Made by a program: the position numbers and the translations under genes. This document shows, in pieces, positions 7,626-16,792 of a DNA stretch of 64,000 nucleotides. Source of the stretch: Algoriphagus yeomjeoni (GTDB lineage Bacteria > Bacteroidota > Bacteroidia > Cytophagales > Cyclobacteriaceae); NCBI RefSeq assembly GCF_003259505.1, contig NZ_QLLK01000001.1, forward strand, positions 310,001 to 374,000. The letters are read 5' to 3'. The stretch's first letter is position 1. Each line of letters opens with the position of its first letter. The notes under the pieces are model-generated. The model was given only the letters and a program-made list of their open reading frames with translations, was not told the origin of the DNA and ran no database searches.

Positions 7626-8290
7626 AGCACTTCGCTTCGCAAAATCAAATTTGGATCTGGACAAATCAATTGGAATTTCTCCACATCACGTTTGGAGCAA
7701 ACTCCTGGAAAATCACCCACATTTCCCATCATATCCCACATCAGCTGGAAATGTAAATGTGGAGGCCAATCACCATTTTCTGGAAATGGTCCTACGTGAG
7801 CGAGTAATTCACCTGACTTTATTTCTTGACCTATTTCTATTCCATCAAGATCAGATAGAAAAAGATGCCCGTAAAGAGAATAGAGTTTTTTTTCATCCAA
7901 CTCGTGCTCAAGGATAATTGTAGCTCCATAATTCCCAAATCCAGCATTATCCTGAAAGCTGTGAATCTTACCATCCATGGGTGAAAAAACCGGTGCTCCA
8001 GCATCAGTCCAGAGATCAACGCCAAGATGAATATTCCTGAAATCAGCTTCTGTTGTCGCAAAAACAGTACTTCTCCGGTAAATAGCCCTGTGCTCCAGAT
8101 ATCCGCCTATTCCATATTTGCTTCCAGAGTTCTTGATTTGTTGAGATACATATTCATCAAATGCAGCAGTATTTGACAAATCCAAATTCTCCAAATCTGA
8201 GTTGCTGGGACTAAAGTCCAACTTGACCGTATTTTCCATACTCAATTTTTCGCCCATCACTGGGAAAAAATCAATATCATTCCAATTCAT
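7622..8290 (-). CDS. M23-family (LytM-type) metallopeptidase
   Basis: 222 residues. The catalytic core shows the HLGVDLW zinc motif (HxxxD), LYGHL and the C-terminal HLHFQL motif, i.e. the complete zinc site of M23 peptidoglycan endopeptidases. No clear signal peptide is visible from the chosen ATG, so export is uncertain; the N-terminal 70 residues are unlike known domains. Cytoplasmic or oddly exported M23 proteins of this type occur in Bacteroidota, and some act on substrates other than peptidoglycan. Single gene, convergent with coaX. Confidence 0.85.
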   Translation of the reverse strand: MNWNDIDFFPVMGEKLSMENTVKLDFSPSNSDLENLDLSNTAAFDEYVSQQIKNSGSKYGIGGYLEHRAIYRRSTVFATTEADFRNIHLGVDLWTDAGAPVFSPMDGKIHSFQDNAGFGNYGATIILEHELDEKKLYSLYGHLFLSDLDGIEIGQEIKSGELLAHVGPFPENGDWPPHLHFQLMWDMMGNVGDFPGVCSKRDVEKFQLICPDPNLILRSEVL

Positions 8291-8378
8291 GTGGGAAGAT
8301 AAAAAATCATCTTTGAGGTAAAGAGATATTTCTCCAATCTCTAAATCACTTTTCTCATATTCTCATTAATTTCAACCT

Positions 8379-9329
8379 ATGCAAACCACTTTTCCTTCAC
8401 TATCTGATATTCAAGCTGCGCACGATCGCATACAGCCATTTATTCACAGAACACCCATCTTGAGCTCTTCTGCAATCAATGAAATCGCTGGCTGTGAGAT
8501 TTTTTTCAAATGTGAAAACTTCCAGAAAGTGGGCGCATTCAAAGCTCGGGGTGCTGCAAATGCAGTAATGAAACTTTCCAAATCTCAGAAAGCAAAGGGC
8601 GTAGCTACTCATAGTAGTGGAAATCACGCTGCTGCATTGGCAAGAGCGGCGAGGGTAGCTGGAATTCCAGCATACATCGTCATGCCATCAAATGCTCCTG
8701 AGATCAAAAAGAAAGCCGTCAAAGGCTATGGTGGAGAAATCATAGAATGTGAACCTAATCTCAAAGCTCGAGAAACTACGCTAGAAAGTGTAGTTGAAAA
8801 AACCGGAGCGACCTTCATCCCGCCATACGATTTCATGGACGTGATTGAAGGGCAAGCAACTTGTGCTTTGGAACTGATCGAAGATCAAGCTGATCTGGAC
8901 ATCATCCTGGCACCGGTGGGTGGCGGAGGGTTGCTCGGTGGAACAGCGCTTACTACACATTATTTGAATTCAAACATTGAAGTAATCGCTGCCGAACCTC
9001 AGGGTGCAGATGATGCATTCCAGTCTTTTCATGCTGGCAAAATCATCCCACAAACTGGCCCCAACACGATTGCTGATGGTCTTTTGACCTCACTTGGGGT
9101 GTTGAATTACGAATTAATCAAGGAATATATTTCTGATATTCTTTTGGCTACAGATCCTCAAATAATCGAAGCCATGCGCTTGATTTATGAGCGCATGAAA
9201 ATCGTCATAGAACCGTCCTGCGCTGTTCCCTTGGCAGCTTTATTAGCCAATCAGGATAGATTCAGAGGTAAGAAAGTTGGAATTATTCTTTCTGGAGGAA
9301 ATGTGGATTTGGGAAAGTTGCCTTTTTAG
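8379..9329 (+). CDS. PLP-dependent threonine/serine dehydratase or serine racemase
   Basis: 316 residues, fold type II PLP enzyme. The Schiff-base lysine sits in GAFKARGA (about residue 53), SSGNHAAALA binds the substrate carboxylate, and GGGGLLGG binds the PLP phosphate. The ACT-like C-terminal regulatory domain of biosynthetic IlvA is absent, so this is the short catabolic-type dehydratase or serine racemase group; these cannot be told apart by eye. It is monocistronic, and its downstream region carries the second copy of a dispersed repeat. Confidence 0.85.
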   Translation: MQTTFPSLSDIQAAHDRIQPFIHRTPILSSSAINEIAGCEIFFKCENFQKVGAFKARGAANAVMKLSKSQKAKGVATHSSGNHAAALARAARVAGIPAYIVMPSNAPEIKKKAVKGYGGEIIECEPNLKARETTLESVVEKTGATFIPPYDFMDVIEGQATCALELIEDQADLDIILAPVGGGGLLGGTALTTHYLNSNIEVIAAEPQGADDAFQSFHAGKIIPQTGPNTIADGLLTSLGVLNYELIKEYISDILLATDPQIIEAMRLIYERMKIVIEPSCAVPLAALLANQDRFRGKKVGIILSGGNVDLGKLPF

Positions 9330-9384
9330 AAATAACTAAATGCATATCTGAAAGTACGCCAAATAGATAAGACTTATAAAAACG

Positions 9385-9478
9385 AGAGTTGGGGTACTTC
9401 GGTCTTCTGTCACCCGTCTTCCAACCAGATTGGCAAAGAAAATAAGGTTTCTTGTATCTAAAAGATAAAACAAAGGGG
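9385..9478. repeat. Dispersed intergenic repeat, copy 2
   Basis: Shares GGGGTACTTCGGTC, CACCCGTCTTCCA and a terminal ACAAAGG run with the element at 5205-5295. It fills the gap between two convergent genes. Confidence 0.55.
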
Positions 9479-9479
9479 A

Positions 9480-12440
9480 CTATTTCTTACCCATCGCTTC
9501 GTAGATAATATCATGAATATCAGTTCTGATATTTTCGCGGAGTAGCTTTGTATTATTGGCGTCAGGATAGACTCTATTGGATAGGAAGACATAAATTAAA
9601 TTATTCTCTGGATCTGCCCAGACACAAGTACCGGTGAAGCCAGTATGTCCAAAGGTAGATTTGGGCGCTAAATCCCCCGCAGATCCTCCACTTCCTGATG
9701 CTGTGTTCGGCTTATCCCAGCCCCACCCTCTTCGGCTTTGACGTGATTGATTTTTAGTAAACTTCTTGATTGTCTCTTCGCTGATGAGATCTAAATTTCC
9801 ATAGCTACCACCATTGAGCATCATTTGCATCATGACTGCCAGATCATTGGCTTTGCCAAAAAGTCCAGCATGACCTGCCACACCCCCAAACATCGCCGCT
9901 CCAGGATCATGAACATACCCTTGGACTTGTCTTTTTCTAAAAGTAATATCATTCTCAGTGGGAGCAATATTGTCTATTGGCATCTTCATAGCCGGATTGA
10001 AAGTCATCGTGCTTAGTCCCAAGGGAGCATAGAAGTTTTGATCCATAAAAGATTCCAGTGGCTGGTTTACCACTCGTTCTACCACCGCCTGCATCAAGTA
10101 CATCGTGAGGTCAGAATACACATATTTGTGTTTGCTAGCTCCTCTCGGTATAGGAGTGATTTTGGATGCTATAGTCCAATGCCAAATACTGTCACGGAGC
10201 GCATCCATTCCGTACATGTCGTTGGAAACAGGTCTCGTAAATCCTGGAGAAGATGCAGGCTTATAATAATCTCCACGCCATTGCCCAGCTTCCACCGTGC
10301 GCGCATAATAGGGGATAAATGCCACCAATCCTGCTTCATGGGCCATTACATCGCTCAGAATCATTTTTCCTTTGTTGGTTCCCTTGAGTTCTGGCAAATA
10401 ATCTTGCAAGCTATTGCTCATATCCAGCTCACCCCGGCTTTCCAAAAACATCACAGCTTGGGTCGTCGCTAAAACTTTTGTGATGGAGGCCAGATCATAT
10501 ACAGTTTCAGAGTTTACTGCAGGACTAGACTTATATTCTAGTTTGCCATAAGCTTTTTCAAATACTACTTTTCCATCTTTCACCACCAAAACACTTGCCC
10601 CTGGCGTTGCCTGAATTTGAATTGCTTTTTCGGCGACGGCGTCTATTTTTTCTAATATTTTTCCATCCAGACCTACACTCTCAGGAGTTCCATAGGATAA
10701 ACGATTACTTGGTGCCAAATATCCTCCTACACCTTGGGCAAATTGAGGGTTCACTGTCACAGGTAGAATTCCCTTGGCTGCCCTTGCACCAAATAATATC
10801 TGCGGAGCTAGCTTTTGGGTGATTTCGTTATTTTCGTAGGCAAAAACTACATTTCCTAGACCCTGCAGTTGCTCAGAGGCATAAGCATTCCCGAAAAGGA
10901 CAGTCACCACTTTTTGTCTTTTTGATAAATCTTTGATCAGCTGGACATCAGCCGGAGCCACACCAAATTTGCGTCTTGGACTATTCGTCACTCCCATCAG
11001 ACCTACCACAACGACATCATAATCTTCCAACTGTTTCAAGGTATTGTTATGGGTAGTTTCGTTGGCAGCTTTTTCAATACTGAAATGTTCGAACTTGGTG
11101 TATTTGCTTAGGTATTTTTGAAATTCTTTCCCCTCGTCGCCTATACTCAAGCTTGCAAATGATTTCAAATCCAAATTTTTGAATGGAATTAAGTCGTCCT
11201 TATTCGTTGCAACTGTAAATGCATCGGCATAAAGGTTCTCTATGATTACAGCAGTTTCTGGGGTATCCAGCCGGTCTACTAAGCCAAATGTATTGATCGG
11301 TTTATAATTGTTTAAACCAGCCCAGTACTTAGCTTTTAATATTTTCTTAACTCTTCTATCTATTTCGTTTTCAGAAATTCTTCCATCAGCAATTGCTTCT
11401 TTGATTAGCATTTTAGCTTTTGGCACATCTTGAGAATAAAGCAAAACATCATTTCCTGCCAATAAGGCCTTCAAATCTACTTCTCCTGGGGCATTTGCTA
11501 CGGCTACTCCTTTCATGTTGAGTGCGTCTGTAAAAATCAATCCCTGGAAATTCATCCTGTTTTGGAGTAGGTCTGTCACTACTTTTTTAGAAAGACTGGT
11601 TGCGATGTTGCCCTCATCATCCAAACTTGGGACGTTCAAATGAGCAACCATAACAGACATCAAATTTTCTTTGAAAAGCTCTTGATATGGATACAAGTCC
11701 ACATCCCAGATCTGATGCTCGGGATTTTTGATTACTGGCAAAGAATAATGACTATCCGCCTCTGTGTCACCATGACCCGGGAAATGCTTGGCGTTGGCAA
11801 TTACTCCATTGTCCTGAAGCCCTCTCATGTAGGAAACAGCATGCTGCGCCACCACCTCTTTTTCTCCTCCAAAAGCGCGATATCCGATGACAGGATTATT
11901 TGGGTTTGAATTCACATCTACCACAGGGGCAAAATTGATATGCATTCCCAGCTCCTTAAACTGTCGAGCCATTTCTTTGCCCATATCGTAAACCAACTTT
12001 TCATCTTGCACTGCTCCCAGAGTCATCGCCTTCGGAAAGTCAGGTACAGAATCCAGACGCATGCTGATACCCCATTCAGCATCCATAGCAATAAATAGAG
12101 GAGTTTTGGCTTGAGCCTGATAAAAATTGGTTAAGCGTGCCTGCCTATCTGGACCACCCTGAAAAAAAATCAGTCCACCAAGGTTTTCAGATTTTATAAG
12201 TTCACTGATTTCATTTACGTGATCCTGGTCTTTATTCGAATAAGCTGCTACCATAAAAAGCTGCCCTAGACGCTCTTCAACAGTCAAACTATTAAACACA
12301 GAATCGACCCAAGTAAGTTGGGAAATTGGATCAAGTGAAATCAGTGGATCCTCCACTAATAATGATTCGTCGAGTTTTCCAGAGGAAAATGTAAGTCCAA
12401 TAATCCCAATTACGAAAACTCTCCAAAGCTTGCTGCTCAT
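9480..12440 (-). CDS. GH3 beta-N-acetylglucosaminidase-like / serine hydrolase fusion
   Basis: 986 residues with an N-terminal signal-like segment. Residues about 50-375 are a family GH3 NagZ-type domain with KHFPGHGDT (218-226, the His/Asp loop) and the nucleophile region FTDALNMKG (Asp305). Residues 390-575 resemble the GH3 C-terminal domain. Residues about 585-980 form a complete penicillin-binding-protein/beta-lactamase-type hydrolase with SITK (Ser652, Lys655), YSD at 775-777 and HTG at 932-934. The pairing suggests peptidoglycan remodelling or recycling in the periplasm. The fusion is known in Bacteroidota; substrates are not provable here. All catalytic motifs look intact. Confidence 0.9.
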   Translation of the reverse strand: MSSKLWRVFVIGIIGLTFSSGKLDESLLVEDPLISLDPISQLTWVDSVFNSLTVEERLGQLFMVAAYSNKDQDHVNEISELIKSENLGGLIFFQGGPDRQARLTNFYQAQAKTPLFIAMDAEWGISMRLDSVPDFPKAMTLGAVQDEKLVYDMGKEMARQFKELGMHINFAPVVDVNSNPNNPVIGYRAFGGEKEVVAQHAVSYMRGLQDNGVIANAKHFPGHGDTEADSHYSLPVIKNPEHQIWDVDLYPYQELFKENLMSVMVAHLNVPSLDDEGNIATSLSKKVVTDLLQNRMNFQGLIFTDALNMKGVAVANAPGEVDLKALLAGNDVLLYSQDVPKAKMLIKEAIADGRISENEIDRRVKKILKAKYWAGLNNYKPINTFGLVDRLDTPETAVIIENLYADAFTVATNKDDLIPFKNLDLKSFASLSIGDEGKEFQKYLSKYTKFEHFSIEKAANETTHNNTLKQLEDYDVVVVGLMGVTNSPRRKFGVAPADVQLIKDLSKRQKVVTVLFGNAYASEQLQGLGNVVFAYENNEITQKLAPQILFGARAAKGILPVTVNPQFAQGVGGYLAPSNRLSYGTPESVGLDGKILEKIDAVAEKAIQIQATPGASVLVVKDGKVVFEKAYGKLEYKSSPAVNSETVYDLASITKVLATTQAVMFLESRGELDMSNSLQDYLPELKGTNKGKMILSDVMAHEAGLVAFIPYYARTVEAGQWRGDYYKPASSPGFTRPVSNDMYGMDALRDSIWHWTIASKITPIPRGASKHKYVYSDLTMYLMQAVVERVVNQPLESFMDQNFYAPLGLSTMTFNPAMKMPIDNIAPTENDITFRKRQVQGYVHDPGAAMFGGVAGHAGLFGKANDLAVMMQMMLNGGSYGNLDLISEETIKKFTKNQSRQSRRGWGWDKPNTASGSGGSAGDLAPKSTFGHTGFTGTCVWADPENNLIYVFLSNRVYPDANNTKLLRENIRTDIHDIIYEAMGKK

Positions 12441-12524
12441 TCCAGGGTAAATTTTTAATCCTTAACTTTTAAAATAAATTTGTACATCGATTGATTCGAT
12501 TTCCTTTTGGCCTTTGCAAACCAA

Positions 12525-12559
12525 CCAAGTTCCGTGGCTACTCTAGTTACGGAGTTTGG
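12525..12559. repeat. Imperfect inverted repeat upstream of the mutL operon
   Basis: 11-base arms (12525-12535 and 12549-12559) with two mismatches inside the 274-base gap between the divergent GH3 fusion and mutL operons. No T-run follows, so it is not an obvious terminator. Otherwise I see no gene in 12441-12714. Confidence 0.3.
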
Positions 12560-12714
12560 AACTTATATAGTTGAAGATACTGAAAGATAAGGTAAGTTTT
12601 TGTCCTAAATGAGGTTAAAAACGGCATAAATTTGATATCTGGTCAATCTGCAGGAACTTATTTATCGAATGTACTTTTACCTAACGTAAGTCATTCATTA
12701 AAATTCACAACCCA

Positions 12715-13128
12715 ATGAAATTTCCATCTGTATTTCGAACAGCCGCTCCAATGAGATTTGATATCAAACCGAGATATTACGATCCTGTTCGAGAGGAAAT
12801 AGAGCAAAGGACCTCCCTAATCAAAAGAGATCTGGAAGCTCAGGGCTTGTTGGATAAGGGAGATGTGACTTCTAGGGATATTGGTTCATACGGTGCAGGT
12901 ATTCGTGGCTCCTTTGCACAGCATAAAGGAATAAAAGAGCGAGACGGAGTAAATATGTTTGCCTCAACGGCCATGATCCGGACTTTTATTTTTCTTCTTC
13001 TTCTCGGATCAATTTTCGGCTACGTTTATTTAGGACCAGTCATATTTGAATATATGGCGTATGTGGTGGCTCTCGCAGCTGCAATCTATTTTTTCTTCAG
13101 GCTAAAACCCAAGAAGAAATATGAGTGA
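12715..13128 (+). CDS. Conserved small membrane protein, first gene of mutL operon
   Basis: 137 residues: a soluble, charged N-terminal half (about 1-78, with a YYDPVREEIE-type stretch) and two C-terminal transmembrane helices (about 82-102 and 108-128), ending in a Lys-rich tail. I do not recognise a characterised family. The stop overlaps the mutL start by eight bases, so translation is likely coupled. Position ahead of mutL and two membrane proteases suggests a conserved block rather than a direct repair role. Confidence 0.75.
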   Translation: MKFPSVFRTAAPMRFDIKPRYYDPVREEIEQRTSLIKRDLEAQGLLDKGDVTSRDIGSYGAGIRGSFAQHKGIKERDGVNMFASTAMIRTFIFLLLLGSIFGYVYLGPVIFEYMAYVVALAAAIYFFFRLKPKKKYE

Positions 13129-14968
13129 TGTCATACAACTCCTTCCCGATGCGATAGCCAATCAAATCGCTGCTGGAGAAGTAGTTCAAAGACCGGCATC
13201 TGCACTCAAAGAACTTCTCGAAAATGCAGTGGACGCTGGGGCTACCCAAGTTCAAGTGGTAGTAAAAGAGTCTGGAAAACAGTTAATCCAAGTAATTGAC
13301 AACGGAAAAGGGATGTCTGCTACTGACGCGCGAATGAGTTTTGAGCGTCATGCCACCTCTAAAATTCGTAGTTCGAATGATCTTTTTTCTATCCGGACAT
13401 TTGGATTTCGCGGAGAAGCGTTGGCGTCTATCGCTGCAGTAGCTCAGGTGGAGTTGAAAACCCGCCAAGCGGAATCCGAACTTGGCACATTGATACATAT
13501 CGAAGGCTCTGAAGTAAAAAAACAGGAGCCATTTGCAGGGAATGTGGGGACATCAGTTTCTATGAAAAATCTGTTTTACAACGTTCCAGCACGAAGAAAT
13601 TTCCTGAAATCAAATCCCGTAGAAATGCGTCACATCGTGGACGAATTTCAGCGGGTAGCACTTTCTTACAATGAAATTGGCTTTTCGCTATTTCAGCAAG
13701 ATCTGGAAGTTTATTGCCTGACACCAGGTAAACTAAGCCATAGAATAGTAGGGCTTTTTGGTAAAAACTATCAGGGACAATTGGTGCCTTGCGAGGAACT
13801 GACTCCGCATGTAAACGTGAAAGGCTACATCGGTAAGCCAGAAAATGCTAAGAAAACCCGTGGTGAGCAGTTTTTCTTTGTTAACAATCGCTTTATCAAA
13901 AGTAGCTACCTGAATCACGCAGTAAGCTCAGCTTTTGAAGGACTATTGCAGTCTGATCAGCACCCCTTTTATGTGCTTTTTTTGGAAATAGATCCTTCGC
14001 ACATTGATATAAATGTTCATCCTACGAAAACAGAGATCAAGTTTGATGATGAGCGCACCATCTATGCGGTGATCCGATCTGCGGTAAAGCAAGCCTTGGG
14101 AGCGCATCACGTGGTTCCGTCGCTTGACTTTAGCTTGGATGTGAATTTCAATGAAAAGTGGGACAAAGATCCAGAGAAAAAGGCTCAAGTAGATCGGGAA
14201 TACAGTTACAAATCATTTAATACGCCGGAGTTCAAGCAGGCCAGTACTTCTGGCTGGGAAAGACTGTTTGAAGGAACTCAGCAAGAAACCAGGGCTATAG
14301 ACAGATCTAGCCCGTCCGAAGAAAGAGAAGTATTAACTTTTGAGAGTAAGGCAAAGCCGGACGAAGCCACTGAATTTATTCCAAGACCGACTAATACCGA
14401 GTCAACCGGAACTACTTTTCAGGTAGAGCTAAGTTACATCGTTGCCCAGATGTCCACGGGATTTTTGATCATCGATCAGCAGACTGCACATGAGCGGATT
14501 TTATATGAGCGCTATTTACGCCAGCTAAAACTTGCTCAAGGCACGTCACAGCAATGTCTTTTCCCCCCGACTGTCAACCTCGGGCCTTCAGATTATGCTT
14601 TGGTGATGGATATCATGCCAGAGCTGCACAGCCTTGGTTTTATGGTATCGGAGTTTGGCAAGGATACGGTCCTCATTCAAGGCGTCCCGGCAGATATTCA
14701 AGTCAAAAATGAAAAGGAGCTTTTCGAAGGGCTTCTAGAGCAATACAAGCATTTTAAAAGTGAGCTTTCGCTCGATACCAGAGAAAATCTAGCGCGTTCT
14801 TTGGCTAGAAAATCGTCCTTGAAAAAAGGACAAAAACTGAATTCACAAGAGATGGAAACGCTGGTTGGGCAGCTTTTTGCCTGCCAAAACCCAAATTATG
14901 GACTGGGTGGGAACAAAACCTTCGTGAAATTAGATTTAAGCAGTATTCATTCCTTCTTCGGCAAATAG
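13121..14968 (+). CDS. mutL: DNA mismatch repair protein MutL
   Basis: 615 residues. The N-terminal GHKL ATPase has ELLENAVDAGAT (motif I), DNGKGM (motif II) and TFGFRGEALASIA (motif III); a variable Pro/Ser-rich linker spans about 350-430; the C-terminal dimerisation domain follows. MutL couples MutS mismatch recognition to strand removal. The metal-binding endonuclease motif DQHA(x)2E of nicking MutL proteins reads DQQTAHE at about 452-458, and the late Cys/His-Gly-Arg-Pro region is replaced by NYGLGGNKT. Intrinsic nicking may therefore be absent or altered. It overlaps the gene before it and is followed by a rhomboid gene one base after the stop. Confidence 0.96.
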   Translation: MSDVIQLLPDAIANQIAAGEVVQRPASALKELLENAVDAGATQVQVVVKESGKQLIQVIDNGKGMSATDARMSFERHATSKIRSSNDLFSIRTFGFRGEALASIAAVAQVELKTRQAESELGTLIHIEGSEVKKQEPFAGNVGTSVSMKNLFYNVPARRNFLKSNPVEMRHIVDEFQRVALSYNEIGFSLFQQDLEVYCLTPGKLSHRIVGLFGKNYQGQLVPCEELTPHVNVKGYIGKPENAKKTRGEQFFFVNNRFIKSSYLNHAVSSAFEGLLQSDQHPFYVLFLEIDPSHIDINVHPTKTEIKFDDERTIYAVIRSAVKQALGAHHVVPSLDFSLDVNFNEKWDKDPEKKAQVDREYSYKSFNTPEFKQASTSGWERLFEGTQQETRAIDRSSPSEEREVLTFESKAKPDEATEFIPRPTNTESTGTTFQVELSYIVAQMSTGFLIIDQQTAHERILYERYLRQLKLAQGTSQQCLFPPTVNLGPSDYALVMDIMPELHSLGFMVSEFGKDTVLIQGVPADIQVKNEKELFEGLLEQYKHFKSELSLDTRENLARSLARKSSLKKGQKLNSQEMETLVGQLFACQNPNYGLGGNKTFVKLDLSSIHSFFGK

Positions 14969-14969
14969 C

Positions 14970-15761
14970 ATGTTTAGAAATATTACACCTGTAGTCAAAA
15001 ACCTACTTCTTATCAATGTGGTGCTGCTTATCGTATCGCGGTTTATCTTTCCACAGCTGAATGATTGGTTTGCACTTTACTACATACATAGCCCATATTT
15101 CCAGCCATTTCAGTTTCTGACGTACATGTTTATGCATGCAGATTTCTGGCATTTGTTCGGCAATATGTTTGGGCTGCTGATTTTTGGGCCCTTGCTTGAG
15201 CAGTTTTTAGGGCCAAAGAAACTCTTGATTTTATGGATGGTTTGTGGTGTTGGTTCAGGGGTTCTATACTCTGGATATACAGCCTATAGAATGAATAATT
15301 TGGAGGCAAAAGTGGCTATGTTCCAAAATAACCCTGATCCGGATTCATTCAATAAGCTTGTTTTGGAAAACCGAGGGTTTTTCCAGCGCTCAGTATTCGA
15401 TTTTGTGGATGATTACAGCCGTAATCCTGATGATCCAAATAAAATCAGTCAGGCAAAGCAAACGTTGGACGCGATTCTTGAGATTCAGGGAAATGTTCCA
15501 ATGGTGGGTGCTTCAGGAGCCCTTTTCGGTGTTTTGATTGCATTTGCGATGCTTTTCCCCAATACTCAGCTATTTTTACTCTTCCCGCCGATTCCTATCA
15601 AGGCAAAATATATGGTTCTTTTCTATAGCCTTTATACCATATATAACGTATTTGTAAATAATCCGCTGGATAATGTAGCACACTTTGCCCACCTCAGCGG
15701 ACTGGTGATTGGCGGTGTTTTGGTTTACTTCTGGAAAAAAGACAGAAACAGTTTTTATTAA
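14970..15761 (+). CDS. Rhomboid-family intramembrane serine protease (first of two)
   Basis: 263 residues, six or so membrane helices. The catalytic Ser182 is in GASGALFG and His241 in AHLSG. HADFWHLFGNMFGL (about 56-69) is the conserved HxxxN loop of rhomboids. A roughly 70-residue hydrophilic insertion (about 104-175) separates helix 3 from the serine helix and is unusual in length. The gene begins one base after mutL and ends two bases before a second rhomboid. Substrates are unknown. Confidence 0.92.
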   Translation: MFRNITPVVKNLLLINVVLLIVSRFIFPQLNDWFALYYIHSPYFQPFQFLTYMFMHADFWHLFGNMFGLLIFGPLLEQFLGPKKLLILWMVCGVGSGVLYSGYTAYRMNNLEAKVAMFQNNPDPDSFNKLVLENRGFFQRSVFDFVDDYSRNPDDPNKISQAKQTLDAILEIQGNVPMVGASGALFGVLIAFAMLFPNTQLFLLFPPIPIKAKYMVLFYSLYTIYNVFVNNPLDNVAHFAHLSGLVIGGVLVYFWKKDRNSFY

Positions 15762-15763
15762 TT

Positions 15764-16705
15764 ATGTACGGTAACTTTTGGGACAATCTTCGGAACGCGT
15801 TTAAGCACAGCGACAACAGCCTTTTCAAGCTAATTGCCATCAATATCCTGGTGTTTTTCGTGGTGTTGATATTTCGGGTGTTTATGACGATTGGTGGACT
15901 GGGAGAATTGTATTCTACGGCGCTTTCATACCTGATGATGCCGGCATCTCTTCCGAGATTAGCTACTCAGCCCTGGAGTATATTCACCTACATGTTTTTG
16001 CACGAAGGGATATTCCATATTCTCTTCAACATGCTTTTTCTGTATTGGTTTGGTCAGTTGATCCATCAGTTTCTCGGAAGCCGGAAACTCGCCAATCTCT
16101 ACATTCTAGGAGGAATTGCAGGTGCATTGTTCTACGTCCTGATTTACAATTTGGCTCCTTACTTCAGTCAGTCTGTTGATAGTTCCTTGATGCTTGGTGC
16201 CAGTGCTGGCGTTTTTGCAATAGTCGTCGGAGCGGCTACTTTGAGCCCAAACACCACCTTTTTCCTGATACTGCTAGGTCCTGTGAAAATCAAATACATC
16301 GCGATATTCTATGTCATTCTTTCTTTTGCTAACTCAGCTGGCGCAAATGCTGGAGGAGAATTAGCTCATCTGGGCGGTGCATTACTAGGCTATTTGTACA
16401 TCGTTCAGCTGCGCAAAGGAATAGATTGGGGAGTTCCGGTACAGAAAGTCGGGATATTCTTTGAGGATCTTTTCTCCGGAAGAAAGAGCAATGTAAAAGT
16501 CTCCTACCGAAGCAAGGCTAAAACTTCCACAGGAGGAAATTTCTCATCTTTCAAAAAAGCGCCTAAATCCACGCCATCTCAAATTAGTTCTGATGAAGCT
16601 ACTCAGGAAGAAATAGATAAGATTTTGGACAAAATCGCCGATCGAGGCTATGAAGCTTTAAATAAGGAAGAGAAGCGAAAGCTGTTTGAGTTTTCGAAGA
16701 AGTGA
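15764..16705 (+). CDS. Rhomboid-family intramembrane serine protease (second of two)
   Basis: 313 residues. The loop HEGIFHILFNMLFLYW (80-95) matches the HxxxxHxxxN region, catalytic Ser147 is in GASAGVFA and His202 in AHLGG. After the membrane core there is a cytoplasmic tail of about 90 residues with Lys/Ser-rich sequence ending in a short helical EEIDKILDKIADRGYE motif seen on many Bacteroidota rhomboids. It is a divergent tandem paralogue of the upstream gene and the last member of the mutL operon. Confidence 0.92.
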   Translation: MYGNFWDNLRNAFKHSDNSLFKLIAINILVFFVVLIFRVFMTIGGLGELYSTALSYLMMPASLPRLATQPWSIFTYMFLHEGIFHILFNMLFLYWFGQLIHQFLGSRKLANLYILGGIAGALFYVLIYNLAPYFSQSVDSSLMLGASAGVFAIVVGAATLSPNTTFFLILLGPVKIKYIAIFYVILSFANSAGANAGGELAHLGGALLGYLYIVQLRKGIDWGVPVQKVGIFFEDLFSGRKSNVKVSYRSKAKTSTGGNFSSFKKAPKSTPSQISSDEATQEEIDKILDKIADRGYEALNKEEKRKLFEFSKK

Positions 16706-16710
16706 AATAA

Positions 16711-16790
16711 GTATCTAGTATCAAGTAGTTAGACATTAGATTTCTTGAGTATTGATTCTTTTGTCTTACGTCTTGATACTTGCTACTATC
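16711..16790. repeat. AAGTATCAAGAC-type dispersed repeat, copy A
   Basis: The minus strand at 16770-16787 reads AGTAGCAAGTATCAAGAC, one base different from 23409-23426 inside the ABC-F gene. The left part contains TAGTATCAAGTAGT, an inverted relative. It lies between two convergent gene ends. Confidence 0.6.
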
Positions 16791-16792
16791 AT

